From: Collimonas sp. OK307 | GTDB lineage: Bacteria > Pseudomonadota > Gammaproteobacteria > Burkholderiales > Burkholderiaceae_D | Assembly (NCBI RefSeq): GCF_900113705.1 | Contig: NZ_FOQI01000002.1 | Span: forward strand, 248,001 to 312,000 | Direction of reading: 5' to 3' | Length of the DNA stretch: 64,000 bases | Shown here: positions 56,620 through 64,000 of the stretch, one piece after another | Numbering within the stretch: the stretch's first letter is position 1 | How the letters are laid out: each line of letters opens with the position of its first letter | The notes under the pieces: model-generated | Told to the model about the DNA's origin: nothing | What the model saw: the letters and a program-made list of their open reading frames with translations, nothing else | Database searches by the model: none | Translations under genes and position numbers: made by a program

Positions 56620-57045
56620 ATGGCACACACTATTCACGTAGACGTTGTTTCCGCGGAAGAGTTGATCTTCTCCGGTGAAGCTGAATTCGTCGCGTTGCCG
56701 GGTGAGTCGGGCGAGCTGGGGATTTATCCTCGTCATACCCCGCTGATCACGCGCATCAAGCCGGGTGCTGTTCGGATCAAGGTGGCAGGCCAGGCGCAAG
56801 ACGAGTTTGTATTCGTTGCCGGTGGTTTGCTGGAAGTGCAGCCGAATAACGTCACCGTTCTGGCCGACACCGCAATCCGCGGCGCCGATCTGGACGAAGC
56901 GAAGGCAACCGAAGCCAAGCGTCGCGCGGAAGAAGCGTTGAGCAACAAGGAATCCTTGATCGATTACGCAAAAGCACAGTCCGAGTTGTCGGCAGCTATT
57001 GCGCAATTGGCAGCGATTGCGAAATTGCGTCAAAAAGGTCGCTGA
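56620..57045 (+). CDS. atpC: F1Fo ATP synthase subunit epsilon
   Basis: A 141-residue rotor and inhibitor subunit: N-terminal beta sandwich ([38 protein letters not shown]) and C-terminal helix pair. The ATG at 56620 gives the family length; AAAGGG precedes it. Last gene of the operon. Confidence 0.96.
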   Translation: MAHTIHVDVVSAEELIFSGEAEFVALPGESGELGIYPRHTPLITRIKPGAVRIKVAGQAQDEFVFVAGGLLEVQPNNVTVLADTAIRGADLDEAKATEAKRRAEEALSNKESLIDYAKAQSELSAAIAQLAAIAKLRQKGR

Positions 57046-57084
57046 TTTTGTAATTCAGCTGTACTTCATCAGATGGCAACAAGA

Positions 57085-57108
57085 AAAAGCAGCTTCGGCT
57101 GCTTTTTT
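57085..57108 (+). terminator. Rho-independent terminator of the atp operon
   Basis: AAAAGCAGC-TTCG-GCTGCTTTT with a T-run; the UUCG tetraloop makes it very stable. Confidence 0.93.
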
Positions 57109-57169
57109 GTTGCCCGAACGGTTTGCCTTTGACATTTCCTATCCCGTTTTCTGAATGACGTAGCCAGTC

Positions 57170-57243
57170 GGGCAGGGTGGGCATCGGCAACTACGCGGAA
57201 TCTCAACCGTAACGCGTGGGCAAAAAAGACCTGTCCACCCTGC
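57170..57243. repeat. REP-like intergenic element, copy 4
   Basis: GGGCAGGGTGGGCATCGGC at the left and GCGTGGGCAAAAAAGACCTG..CCACCCTGC at the right share the GGTGGGCA / CGTGGGCAAAAAA parts of the elements near 5.0 and 11.6 kb. Confidence 0.55.
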
Positions 57244-57302
57244 GTGCTAAGATATATCAAGCCGTGGGCATCAACGGCCATGGCTATACGAGGAGAAGAC
57301 AC

Positions 57303-57467
57303 ATGAAATTCCGGCTACTGTATTTCCTGACCGTCTCTCTACTGGCAATCGGCCTGTGCGCCTGCGAAAAGCCAGCTGACACGGCTCCCACTCCTAAAGT
57401 GCATCAGGTCGGCATGAATGCCGCATTTGCGCCGTTCGGCTCGGTCGGCACCAACGACAAGATTTAG
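57303..57467 (+). CDS. Small predicted lipoprotein, 54 residues
   Basis: Signal-like start MKFRLLYFLTVSLLAIGLCA followed by Cys, a lipobox of LCAC type, then a short Pro/Thr-rich mature part ending FGSVGTNDKI. AGGAG sits 7 bases before the ATG. It resembles the small entericidin-like or LptM-like lipoproteins only in general layout. Function unknown. Confidence 0.6.
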   Translation: MKFRLLYFLTVSLLAIGLCACEKPADTAPTPKVHQVGMNAAFAPFGSVGTNDKI

Positions 57468-57633
57468 GCCAACTACTTCGCCAGGTAAATGACGCGTGGT
57501 ATTGCACGGCAAGCTCAGGGCTTGGGCAGGCAGCCCTGAGCTTGCTGGCAGGAAATCTGATTATCGCGGTAAGATCATGTAAAGCCTCGTTAAACAGGAT
57601 TCCACTTACGCCGACAAGCCCATCACCGAACCC

Positions 57634-58074
57634 ATGCCAAATACATCCGCTCCCGTTTTCAACCCCGCCAACCCGATCATCGCCATCGTCGGCCTGTCGT
57701 CCAAACCGGATCGGCCAAGTTACGGCGTGGCCCGTTACATGCAGGAACGCGGTTATCGGATTATCCCGGTCAATCCGATGCATGTAGGCGCTCACATCCT
57801 CGGAGAGCATTGCTACGCCAATCTGTACGATGCGGCGAAGGCACTGGCAGCGGACAAACAGAAAATCGACATCGTCGATTGTTTCCGCAAGGCGGAGGAC
57901 ATTCCGCCGATCGTGGGCGAGGCGATCATGATCGATGCACGCTGCATCTGGATGCAACTCGGCATAGTCAATGAAGCCGCCGCAGCAAAGGCGCGCGCCA
58001 ACGGCATCCAGGTCGAGATGGATAGCTGCATCAAGATCGAGCACGCGCTCGGCAATCTGCACGGCATTCTGTAA
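57634..58074 (+). CDS. CoA-binding domain protein (YccU-like)
   Basis: A 146-residue cytosolic Rossmann protein: IAIVGLSSKPDRPSYGVARYMQERGYRIIPVNP is the CoA-binding signature, followed by DIVDCFRKAEDIPPIV and IWMQLGIVNEAAA. Its biological role is poorly known. It stands in a run of small rightward genes. Confidence 0.88.
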   Translation: MPNTSAPVFNPANPIIAIVGLSSKPDRPSYGVARYMQERGYRIIPVNPMHVGAHILGEHCYANLYDAAKALAADKQKIDIVDCFRKAEDIPPIVGEAIMIDARCIWMQLGIVNEAAAAKARANGIQVEMDSCIKIEHALGNLHGIL

Positions 58075-58158
58075 GCAGCCGAAGCAGCCAGTCGACGTAG
58101 CCAATCGGTATTGCCAGCGCAATACCACCCGCCCGTAGTCACCTTATCGGAGAGACCA

Positions 58159-58965
58159 ATGAACGCATGCAAGCAGTTCCGTGCCGGCAAGACCACCAAG
58201 ATCAAGGATGCCGACGCAGCGGAGAAACCGCTTTCCAGCGGCGATAAAATCAAGGATAAAGAGCTGGTTATCGAGTTGGCAGCGCTAATCGCCGTACAAC
58301 AGGAAATGCTGTACGCCTCCCAGGAGCACAAGATACTAGTGGTATTGCAAGGCATAGATACCAGCGGCAAGGACGGCACCGTAAAAGGAGTGTTTAACCT
58401 GATCAATCCGCAGGGCATCCAGATTGCCGATTTCAAGGCGCCGAACACTATCGAGCGCGCCCACGATTATTTATGGCGCGTCCACCAGCAGGTGCCGCAA
58501 CAGGGCGAAATCGTGGTGTTCAACCGCAGCCACTATGAAGATGTGCTGATCACCCGGGTGCATGACTGGATCGATGATGCCGAATGTGAGCGACGCTACA
58601 GCCAAATTCGCGATTTTGAAAGGATGCTAGCCGAAACAGGGACTACAATAATCAAGTGCCTGCTGCATATTTCAAAAGACGAGCAGCGCGTCCGGCTGCA
58701 AGAGCGCATCGACGATCCGGCCAAGCATTGGAAATTCGATCTGCAGGACCTGGAGGAGCGCAAAAGCTGGGACAAGTATCAGGAGTTGTTCGGGAAAGCG
58801 ATTCAAGCTACCGATGCCGATCACGCACCGTGGTACGTGATTCCTGCCAACTCCAAGACGCACCGCAACCTGGCGATTGCCAGTATTTTGATGGAAACCC
58901 TTGCCGATCTGAAATTGAAACCGCCGCCGCCCAAGCCAGAATTAAAAGGCTTGAAGATTGAGTGA
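58159..58965 (+). CDS. Polyphosphate kinase 2 family protein
   Basis: A 268-residue enzyme of the PPK2 family that transfers phosphate between polyphosphate and nucleotides. Walker A is GIDTSGKDGT at 65-74, Walker B region VVFNRSHYEDVLITRVH, and the lid residues ERKSWDKYQELF are present. The single-domain length and basic N-terminus fit the polyphosphate:AMP/ADP phosphotransferase type; the class is not certain. The ATG at 58159 is after GGAGAG; an in-frame start upstream is less likely. Confidence 0.88.
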   Translation: MNACKQFRAGKTTKIKDADAAEKPLSSGDKIKDKELVIELAALIAVQQEMLYASQEHKILVVLQGIDTSGKDGTVKGVFNLINPQGIQIADFKAPNTIERAHDYLWRVHQQVPQQGEIVVFNRSHYEDVLITRVHDWIDDAECERRYSQIRDFERMLAETGTTIIKCLLHISKDEQRVRLQERIDDPAKHWKFDLQDLEERKSWDKYQELFGKAIQATDADHAPWYVIPANSKTHRNLAIASILMETLADLKLKPPPPKPELKGLKIE

Positions 58966-59077
58966 ATTGACAGCCGCTAACCACTATAATTGTTTGCCGT
59001 TGAGCAAAACGTTTTGCAAAATCATATAAATAAAATAGTTTGATCCTGGACCATAGCAATACTCAAGGAGACATGAA

Positions 59078-59890
59078 GTGCGCCGCTGGCTGCCGGAACT
59101 GATTGCATTACCGCTCTTGCCATGGCTGATCATACAAGGCCGTCGCACCCGCCGTCTCACGCCGCGCCTGCCGGAAGCCAAGGGACCGACAATCGGCCAG
59201 GCCCAGATTGCCAGCGCCACGGAACCGCCGCAGCGGCCGCTGGCCTTGCTGACTATCGGCGAATCGCCGGTGGCCGGGGTCGGCGTCGCCACCCATTACG
59301 AAGCGATTACCGGCCAGTTTGCCGCTGCGCTGGCGATGCGCCTGCAGCGTAGCGTGACCTGGCAGGCGGTCGGCGAAAATGGCGCGACCCTGAGCGATGC
59401 GGTCAAGACCATGTTGCCTCAGGTAGCGTCGCAAAAAGTGGATATCGTGCTGATCGCCTTTGGCGTCAATGACACCACCGCGTTTCGCTCCTGCAGCCGC
59501 TATCGGGCCGAGCTGTTGCAATTGATGCGTGACTTGCAGGCGCATCTGTCGCCGCGCCTGCTGGTGATTTCCGGCATTCCTCCTATCCACGCTTTCCCGG
59601 CGCTGCCCGAACCCCTGCGTTATGTGCTTGGCATGAAAGCCAAGGCGCTGGATGAAACGGTGGAAGAGTTGATTGCCAATCTGCCGGCCGATCTCAATCA
59701 TTTGCGCGTGACACGTGTGCCGATGCTGATCGACATCAACGATCAAACGCTGATGGCCTCCGATGGTTACCATCCTTCGGCCAGCGGCGTCTCGTTATGG
59801 GCGCGCCAGCTGGCGACCGCTGTCGCCGCGCATCTGAAATCGATCAGGAAGAGCAAGATCGCGCAGCAGTCGGCCAGCAAGCAGGGTTAG
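59078..59890 (+). CDS. SGNH/GDSL-type hydrolase
   Basis: A 270-residue esterase-like protein. The catalytic Ser lies in block I as TIGESPVAGVG (residues 59-69; GES in place of GDS). Block III is FGVNDTT and block V is SDGYHPSASG with the Asp/His pair. A hydrophobic N-terminus (ELIALPLLPWLIIQG) followed by RRTRR may anchor it to the membrane. The GTG at 59078 has AAGGAG seven bases upstream, which sets the start. Substrate unknown. Confidence 0.8.
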   Translation: MRRWLPELIALPLLPWLIIQGRRTRRLTPRLPEAKGPTIGQAQIASATEPPQRPLALLTIGESPVAGVGVATHYEAITGQFAAALAMRLQRSVTWQAVGENGATLSDAVKTMLPQVASQKVDIVLIAFGVNDTTAFRSCSRYRAELLQLMRDLQAHLSPRLLVISGIPPIHAFPALPEPLRYVLGMKAKALDETVEELIANLPADLNHLRVTRVPMLIDINDQTLMASDGYHPSASGVSLWARQLATAVAAHLKSIRKSKIAQQSASKQG

Positions 59891-59906
59891 TCTTCGCAAC
59901 CTGGTG

Positions 59907-60692
59907 CTATTTAAGCCACTGGTTGAACACCCGGTCATAGTCGCCGGTCGCCTTCAGCTGGTGCATCCAGGTGTCGACGAATTCCTTGAACGGCACATCA
60001 CCGCGCGGCAGCATGAAGGCTTTTTCCGAGAATTGCAGCGGTTGGTCAGGACGAATCGAACATAACTGCGGATGCAGCTTCGCCTGCCACAGGGTTTCGC
60101 TGGCGTCGGTCACCATCACATCGGCTTTTCCCTGCACGATCTGGTCGAAGATGGTGACGTTATCCGGATGCAGGATCAACTGCGCCTGCTTGTAGTTGGC
60201 GCGGGCGAAACGTTCATTGGTGCCGCCCGGATTGACGATGGCGCGGGTTGTGGGTTGGTCGATCGCCGCCAGCGACTGGAACTTGCCGACATCGGTACAA
60301 CGGGCAATCGCAGCCTTGCCGTCCACCATATGTGGTGCCGAAAACGACACTTTCTTTTGGCGCTCCAGCGTCACCGAGACCCCGCCCATCGCGATATCGC
60401 ATTTCTCCAGGAAATCACTGGTCAGGTTGGTCCAGCTGGTTTTGACAAAGCGCGCTTCGACACCGAGCGCCTTGGCCAGCGATTTGGCCAGATCGACATC
60501 GATACCTTCAAAACTGTTGTCGCTCTTGAAAAAAGTGAACGGCTTGTAATCGCCCGTCATGCAAACACGCAAATTACCCGATTTGACGACTTCGTCCAGC
60601 CGCGACGGCGGCACTTGGGCTGACGCTGAGGTGGCTACAGAGGTACCTGCGGCGCTGAGCAACAACATCAACGTAAAAACAAATTTCTTCAT
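59907..60692 (-). CDS. Periplasmic cyclohexadienyl dehydratase-like / amino-acid-binding protein
   Basis: A 261-residue exported protein with a signal peptide (cut after SASA, before QVPPS). The fold is that of polar amino-acid binding proteins. Segments such as SRLDEVVKSGNLRVCMTGDYKPF, NPGGTNERFARAN, HPDNVTIFDQIVQGKADVM and DASETLW are, from memory, close to PheC, the periplasmic cyclohexadienyl dehydratase that makes phenylpyruvate or phenylalanine; the Glu of DASE may be the catalytic acid. A plain amino-acid binder is the alternative. AAGGAG precedes the ATG. It follows the MocR gene by 44 bp. Confidence 0.75.
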   Translation of the reverse strand: MKKFVFTLMLLLSAAGTSVATSASAQVPPSRLDEVVKSGNLRVCMTGDYKPFTFFKSDNSFEGIDVDLAKSLAKALGVEARFVKTSWTNLTSDFLEKCDIAMGGVSVTLERQKKVSFSAPHMVDGKAAIARCTDVGKFQSLAAIDQPTTRAIVNPGGTNERFARANYKQAQLILHPDNVTIFDQIVQGKADVMVTDASETLWQAKLHPQLCSIRPDQPLQFSEKAFMLPRGDVPFKEFVDTWMHQLKATGDYDRVFNQWLK

Positions 60693-60736
60693 GGATTCTC
60701 CTTGGTTTAAGTCTGGATCGGGACAGCTTTCATTTT

Positions 60737-62242
60737 TCATTTCCAATGCGCTTTTATGATGGCTGCCAGCTTGTCGAAAGCCGGCGCTATCTGCTCGTTC
60801 GGCACGCAGGCATAACCCAGCAGCAAGCCATTGCGCGTAGTTTCGGCATTCATGTAATAGCGCGACAGCGGCCGCGCCACAATCCCCGCTTCACGCGCCG
60901 CACGGCTGATCGCCAGATCGTCGCATTGCGCCGGCAAGCCGAGCGCCAGATGCAGGCCAGCCTCGCCGCCGGTGAGCGTGATGCGGTCGCCGAAATGGCG
61001 TTCGATGGCAGCTTGCAGCAGTTGCAGGCGCTCGGCGTACAACACCCGCATGCGCCGGATATGCGAAGCAAAATGTCCTTCTGTCATGAAATCGGCCATG
61101 ATCGCCTGCATGAATACCTGGCTGCCGCGATACAGTTCGGAAACCCCGATCGCAAACGTCGTCGCCAGCGATTCCGGCACCACCATGAAGCCGATTCGCA
61201 GGCTGGGGAACATGGTCTTGCTGAAGGTGCCCATGTATAACACGCGGTCGTCGGTATCCATGCCCTGCAACGACGCTAGCGGCCGGCTACCGTAACGAAA
61301 TTCGCTGTCGTAATCGTCTTCGATGATCCAGACTTTGCGGGTCGCCGCGTACTCCAGCAACATACGCCGCCGCGACAGGCTCATCACCATCCCCAGCGGA
61401 TACTGATGAGACGGCGTGGCGCAGATAAACCGCGGCGGCTGACGCAGGTTGGCCAGCCGCATGCGCATGCCTTCCGAGTCGACCGGGATCGCCACCGGCT
61501 TGATCCCGAGTGAATTGAGGACGCTGCGCGTGCCCCAGTAACAGGGATCTTCGACCCACGCGCTATCGCCATGCTCTCCCAGCAGCTTGACCACGATATC
61601 GAGCGATTGATGGATGCCGGTAGTAATGATCACCTGATTGGCGTTGCAGTTGACCGAGCGCGCGATGCGCAAATATTCAGCAATCGCCTCGCGCAGCGGC
61701 ATATAACCGCCGGCGTCGCCATAGGTCAGCAACTCCGCGCGCGAGCGGCGCCAATGCTTGTTTTGCAGGCGGCTCCAGATCTTGTTCGGAAATAGCGTCA
61801 CGTCCGGCACGCCGGGCATGAACGCGCCCCACTGCAAATCACTGACGCCGGCCTGCTGGATCAGTTGCGCGCCGTGTGCCGACAATTCCGATTCACCGCT
61901 GGGATCTGTCAGTGGCGGCGTGTTCAAGCGCATCTCTGGAATCTGGTCAGGCGTGGTATCGGCGATGAAGGTGCCGGAACCGGCCCGGGTTTCCAGATAA
62001 CCTTCGGCGATCAACTGTTCGTAGGCGTAGGTCACCGTATTGCGCGATATCGTCAGTTCGCGCGCCAGGTCGCGCGATGACGGTAATTGCCAGCCGGATG
62101 GCAGCAATTGCGACAAGATAGCCTCACGGATGGCTTGGTAAATTTGCCGGTTAAGGGGAGTGCTGCCGGCCTTGGCGATAGCGCCATCCGTGCCGCGCTC
62201 TATGCGCATCAGCAAAAAATCGGTGAGCGAGGCGATGCGCAA
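60737..62242 (-). CDS. MocR/PdxR-family regulator (GntR HTH + aminotransferase-like domain)
   Basis: A 501-residue fusion of an N-terminal GntR winged helix (PLNRQIYQAIREAILSQLLPSGWQLPSSRDLARELTISRNTVTYAYEQLIAEGYL) and a class I aminotransferase-like PLP domain with the lysine in MGTFSKTMFPSLRIG. Such proteins sense PLP with GABA or amino acids. It is divergent from gabT, like GabR. A TTG at 62242 has GGAG upstream; the ATG at 62209 does not. AAAGTGG repeats overlap this start, suggesting autoregulation. Confidence 0.88.
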   Translation of the reverse strand: MRIASLTDFLLMRIERGTDGAIAKAGSTPLNRQIYQAIREAILSQLLPSGWQLPSSRDLARELTISRNTVTYAYEQLIAEGYLETRAGSGTFIADTTPDQIPEMRLNTPPLTDPSGESELSAHGAQLIQQAGVSDLQWGAFMPGVPDVTLFPNKIWSRLQNKHWRRSRAELLTYGDAGGYMPLREAIAEYLRIARSVNCNANQVIITTGIHQSLDIVVKLLGEHGDSAWVEDPCYWGTRSVLNSLGIKPVAIPVDSEGMRMRLANLRQPPRFICATPSHQYPLGMVMSLSRRRMLLEYAATRKVWIIEDDYDSEFRYGSRPLASLQGMDTDDRVLYMGTFSKTMFPSLRIGFMVVPESLATTFAIGVSELYRGSQVFMQAIMADFMTEGHFASHIRRMRVLYAERLQLLQAAIERHFGDRITLTGGEAGLHLALGLPAQCDDLAISRAAREAGIVARPLSRYYMNAETTRNGLLLGYACVPNEQIAPAFDKLAAIIKAHWK

Positions 62243-62273
62243 AGTGGCTCCATTAGAAAACTGAAAGTGGCAC
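62241..62273. promoter_or_regulatory. Direct repeat AAAGTGG, probable MocR/PdxR-type operator
   Basis: AAAGTGGCTC at 62241-62250 and AAAGTGGCAC at 62264-62273, spaced 23 bp, or about two helical turns. They match the AAAGTGGNCTA-type sites I recall for PdxR regulators. The first touches the start of the regulator gene and the second lies before the gabT -10-like TATATTATA. Confidence 0.65.
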
Positions 62274-62358
62274 TATATTATAGATCCAGCTCGGCCTTAG
62301 TATGCATCAAAGCTAATACAAAAACCGCATAACGCGTACAACGCATCTAGGAGCCATT

Positions 62359-63687
62359 ATGAAAAACGACGGATATCAGGCAGCCGCCGCTGCAGCTGTA
62401 GCAAACTCAAACACCAACGCCTCGCTGCATCAACGCAAAAACGCCGCGACCCCGCGCGGCGTCGGCGTCATGTGCGATTTCTATGCCTCGCATGCGCTTA
62501 ACGCAGAAATCTGGGATGTGGAAAACCGCCGCTTCATCGACTTCGCTGCCGGCATCGCCGTCCTGAACACCGGCCATCGCCATCCGAAGCTGGTGGCCGC
62601 GATCCAGGAACAACTGGGCAAATTTACTCATACCGCTTATCAGATCGTGCCGTACGCCAGCTATGTCGAACTGGCCGAGCGCATCAACGCCGTCACGCCG
62701 GGCGATCATGCCAAAAAGACCACTTTCTTTTCAACCGGCGCCGAGGCGGTAGAAAACGCCGTCAAGATCGCCCGTGCCGCTACCGGACGTAGCGCGGTGA
62801 TCGCGTTTTCCGGCGCCTTCCATGGCCGTACCATGATGGGCATGGCATTAACCGGCAAAGTGGTGCCGTACAAAGTCGGTTTCGGGCCGTTCCCGGCCGA
62901 GGTGTATCACGTACCGTTCCCGATCGAATTGCATGGCGTCAGCGTGGAAAGCTCGCTGGCGGCGCTGCAGTCGCTGTTCAAGGCGGACGTCGATCCCAAG
63001 CGTGTCGCCGCCATCATCCTGGAACCGGTACAAGGCGAGGGCGGTTTCTACGCCGCGCCACCGGCATTGATGCAGGCGCTGCGTAAATTGTGCGATGAGC
63101 ATGGAATTTTGCTGGTGGTGGACGAAGTGCAAACCGGCTTTGCCCGTACCGGCAAGATGTTCGCCGTGGAACATTCCGGTGTGATTCCGGATTTGATGAC
63201 GATGGCCAAGAGCCTGGCCGGCGGCATGCCTTTGTCGGCAGTGTGCGGCCGCGCCGAGATCATGGATGCGGCAGCGCCCGGCGGCCTGGGTGGCACGTAC
63301 GCCGGCAATCCGCTGGCAGTGGCTTCTGCGCTGGCAGTGCTGGACGTGATCGAGGAAGAGAAGCTGGTCGACCGCGCCAATCTGCTCGGCGCCAGGCTGA
63401 AACAGGCTTTGGAAGGCTTGCGCGCAGAGATTCCGCAGATTGCCGATATCCGTGGCCTGGGAGCGATGGTGGCGGTGGAATTCCTGCAACCAGGTACACG
63501 TCAGCCGGATGTCGAGTTTACCAAGAAGGTACAGGCAGAAGCGCTCAAAAATGGCTTGCTGTTGTTGAGCTGCGGGGTCTACAGTAATGCGATCCGCTTC
63601 TTGTTTCCGCTGACGATTGAGGATAACTTGATGGATGAGGCGCTGGGCATCCTGAGTGCCGCGATGCGCACCGTCGCAGCTGCTTGA
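62359..63687 (+). CDS. gabT: 4-aminobutyrate aminotransferase
   Basis: A 442-residue class III aminotransferase that moves the amino group of GABA to 2-oxoglutarate. The PLP lysine lies in MTMAKSLAGGMPLSAV, with GAEAVENAVKIARAATGR, AFSGAFHGRTMMGMALTGK and VVDEVQTGFARTG as family blocks. The ATG at 62359 follows TAGGAG. It is divergent from a MocR regulator and is followed after about 20 bp by an importer ATPase gene, which suggests a GABA or polyamine uptake and catabolism unit. Confidence 0.92.
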   Translation: MKNDGYQAAAAAAVANSNTNASLHQRKNAATPRGVGVMCDFYASHALNAEIWDVENRRFIDFAAGIAVLNTGHRHPKLVAAIQEQLGKFTHTAYQIVPYASYVELAERINAVTPGDHAKKTTFFSTGAEAVENAVKIARAATGRSAVIAFSGAFHGRTMMGMALTGKVVPYKVGFGPFPAEVYHVPFPIELHGVSVESSLAALQSLFKADVDPKRVAAIILEPVQGEGGFYAAPPALMQALRKLCDEHGILLVVDEVQTGFARTGKMFAVEHSGVIPDLMTMAKSLAGGMPLSAVCGRAEIMDAAAPGGLGGTYAGNPLAVASALAVLDVIEEEKLVDRANLLGARLKQALEGLRAEIPQIADIRGLGAMVAVEFLQPGTRQPDVEFTKKVQAEALKNGLLLLSCGVYSNAIRFLFPLTIEDNLMDEALGILSAAMRTVAAA

Positions 63688-63706
63688 AACTTGTCGGGAG
63701 AATGAG

Positions 63707-64000
63707 TTGAAGCAAGAAAATATCGCCACCCACCTGCCCTTGGTCTCCAAGGAAGTTGCCGATAAACCAGGCGCACCGGATATCCTGGTGCAGTTTTCCG
63801 GCGTCAAGAAAACCTATGACGGCGAAAACCTGGTCGTCAAGAACCTGAACCTGGATATACAGCGTGGCGAGTTCCTGACTTTGCTGGGTCCTTCGGGCTC
63901 CGGCAAGACCACCTGCCTGATGATGCTGGCCGGATTCGAATTCCCTACCGGCGGTGAAATCCGGCTGGACGGCCAGTTGCTCAACAAAGTGCCACCGCAT
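63707..64000 (+). CDS. ABC transporter ATP-binding protein, PotA-like (5' part)
   Basis: The first 98 codons of an ATPase cut by the window end. It begins with TTG at 63707 (GGGAG six bases before; the nearby ATG at 63702 is out of frame). Walker A GPSGSGKTTCLMMLAGFE is visible. The opening and the ITLLGPSGSGKTT-like block fit PotA/FbpC importers of spermidine or putrescine. It follows gabT closely on the same strand. Confidence 0.82.
   Translation, partial: MKQENIATHLPLVSKEVADKPGAPDILVQFSGVKKTYDGENLVVKNLNLDIQRGEFLTLLGPSGSGKTTCLMMLAGFEFPTGGEIRLDGQLLNKVPPH

Noticed and set aside
58967-58990. TTGACA ... TATAAT before the SGNH hydrolase gene
   Set aside because: The spacer is only 12 bp, too short for a sigma-70 promoter.

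Overview
The window looks like a chromosomal segment of a betaproteobacterium, most likely an Oxalobacteraceae (Collimonas/Herbaspirillum/Janthinobacterium type). The grounds are moderately GC-rich coding DNA, a Burkholderiales-type porin, GTP-dependent PEP carboxykinase, an Lrp-controlled PutA without the ribbon-helix-helix domain, an aspartate carbamoyltransferase with an N-terminal helix-turn-helix extension, and the order mnmG-rsmG-lysE-parA-parB-atpIBEFHAGDC. No rRNA or tRNA gene was recognised. The family-level placement is an inference from gene content; no search was run.

Left part (1-32.9 kb) is a mosaic of metabolic and envelope genes on both strands: the end of an iron-type ABC importer, a porin, an M3 peptidase lipoprotein, a small AT-rich two-gene cassette between direct repeats (about 5.0-6.1 kb), a short asparaginase-like gene, a three-subunit FAD/[Fe-S]/cytochrome c sugar (gluconate/glucose-type) dehydrogenase operon whose upstream region carries a 232-bp inverted-repeat element, a hydroxyacid dehydrogenase, pckG, two small unknown genes, a LysR regulator, a gluconokinase/LacI-type regulator pair with a perfect operator palindrome, a phosphodiesterase, an I78-like lipoprotein, a divergent Lrp regulator/putA pair, a DUF3300 lipoprotein, an AsmA-like protein and pyrB.

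At 33.05-33.68 kb, between pyrB and a LysR gene, lies an AT-rich non-coding region packed with DnaA boxes, each half ending in a TTATCCACA box followed by an ACTACTACTACTA (DnaA-trio) run and a TATATATA stretch. It reads as the chromosomal replication origin, and the whole unit is tandemly duplicated with a period of about 392 bp. From there to 59.9 kb every called gene except the LysR gene beside the origin points rightward, as expected on a leading strand; two perfect parS sites and parAB follow 11-15 kb away.

Right part (34.7-64 kb): a LysR-controlled catabolic operon (mmsA-type dehydrogenase, GMC alcohol oxidoreductase) followed by a five-gene branched-chain-type ABC importer; a TSUP permease; parS sites, mnmG, rsmG, a LysE exporter, parA and parB; the complete F1Fo ATP synthase operon with a strong sigma-70 promoter; small proteins, a PPK2 kinase and an SGNH hydrolase; then a periplasmic cyclohexadienyl-dehydratase-like protein and a MocR regulator divergent from gabT and the start of a PotA-like ATPase gene, with PdxR-like AAAGTGG direct repeats between them.
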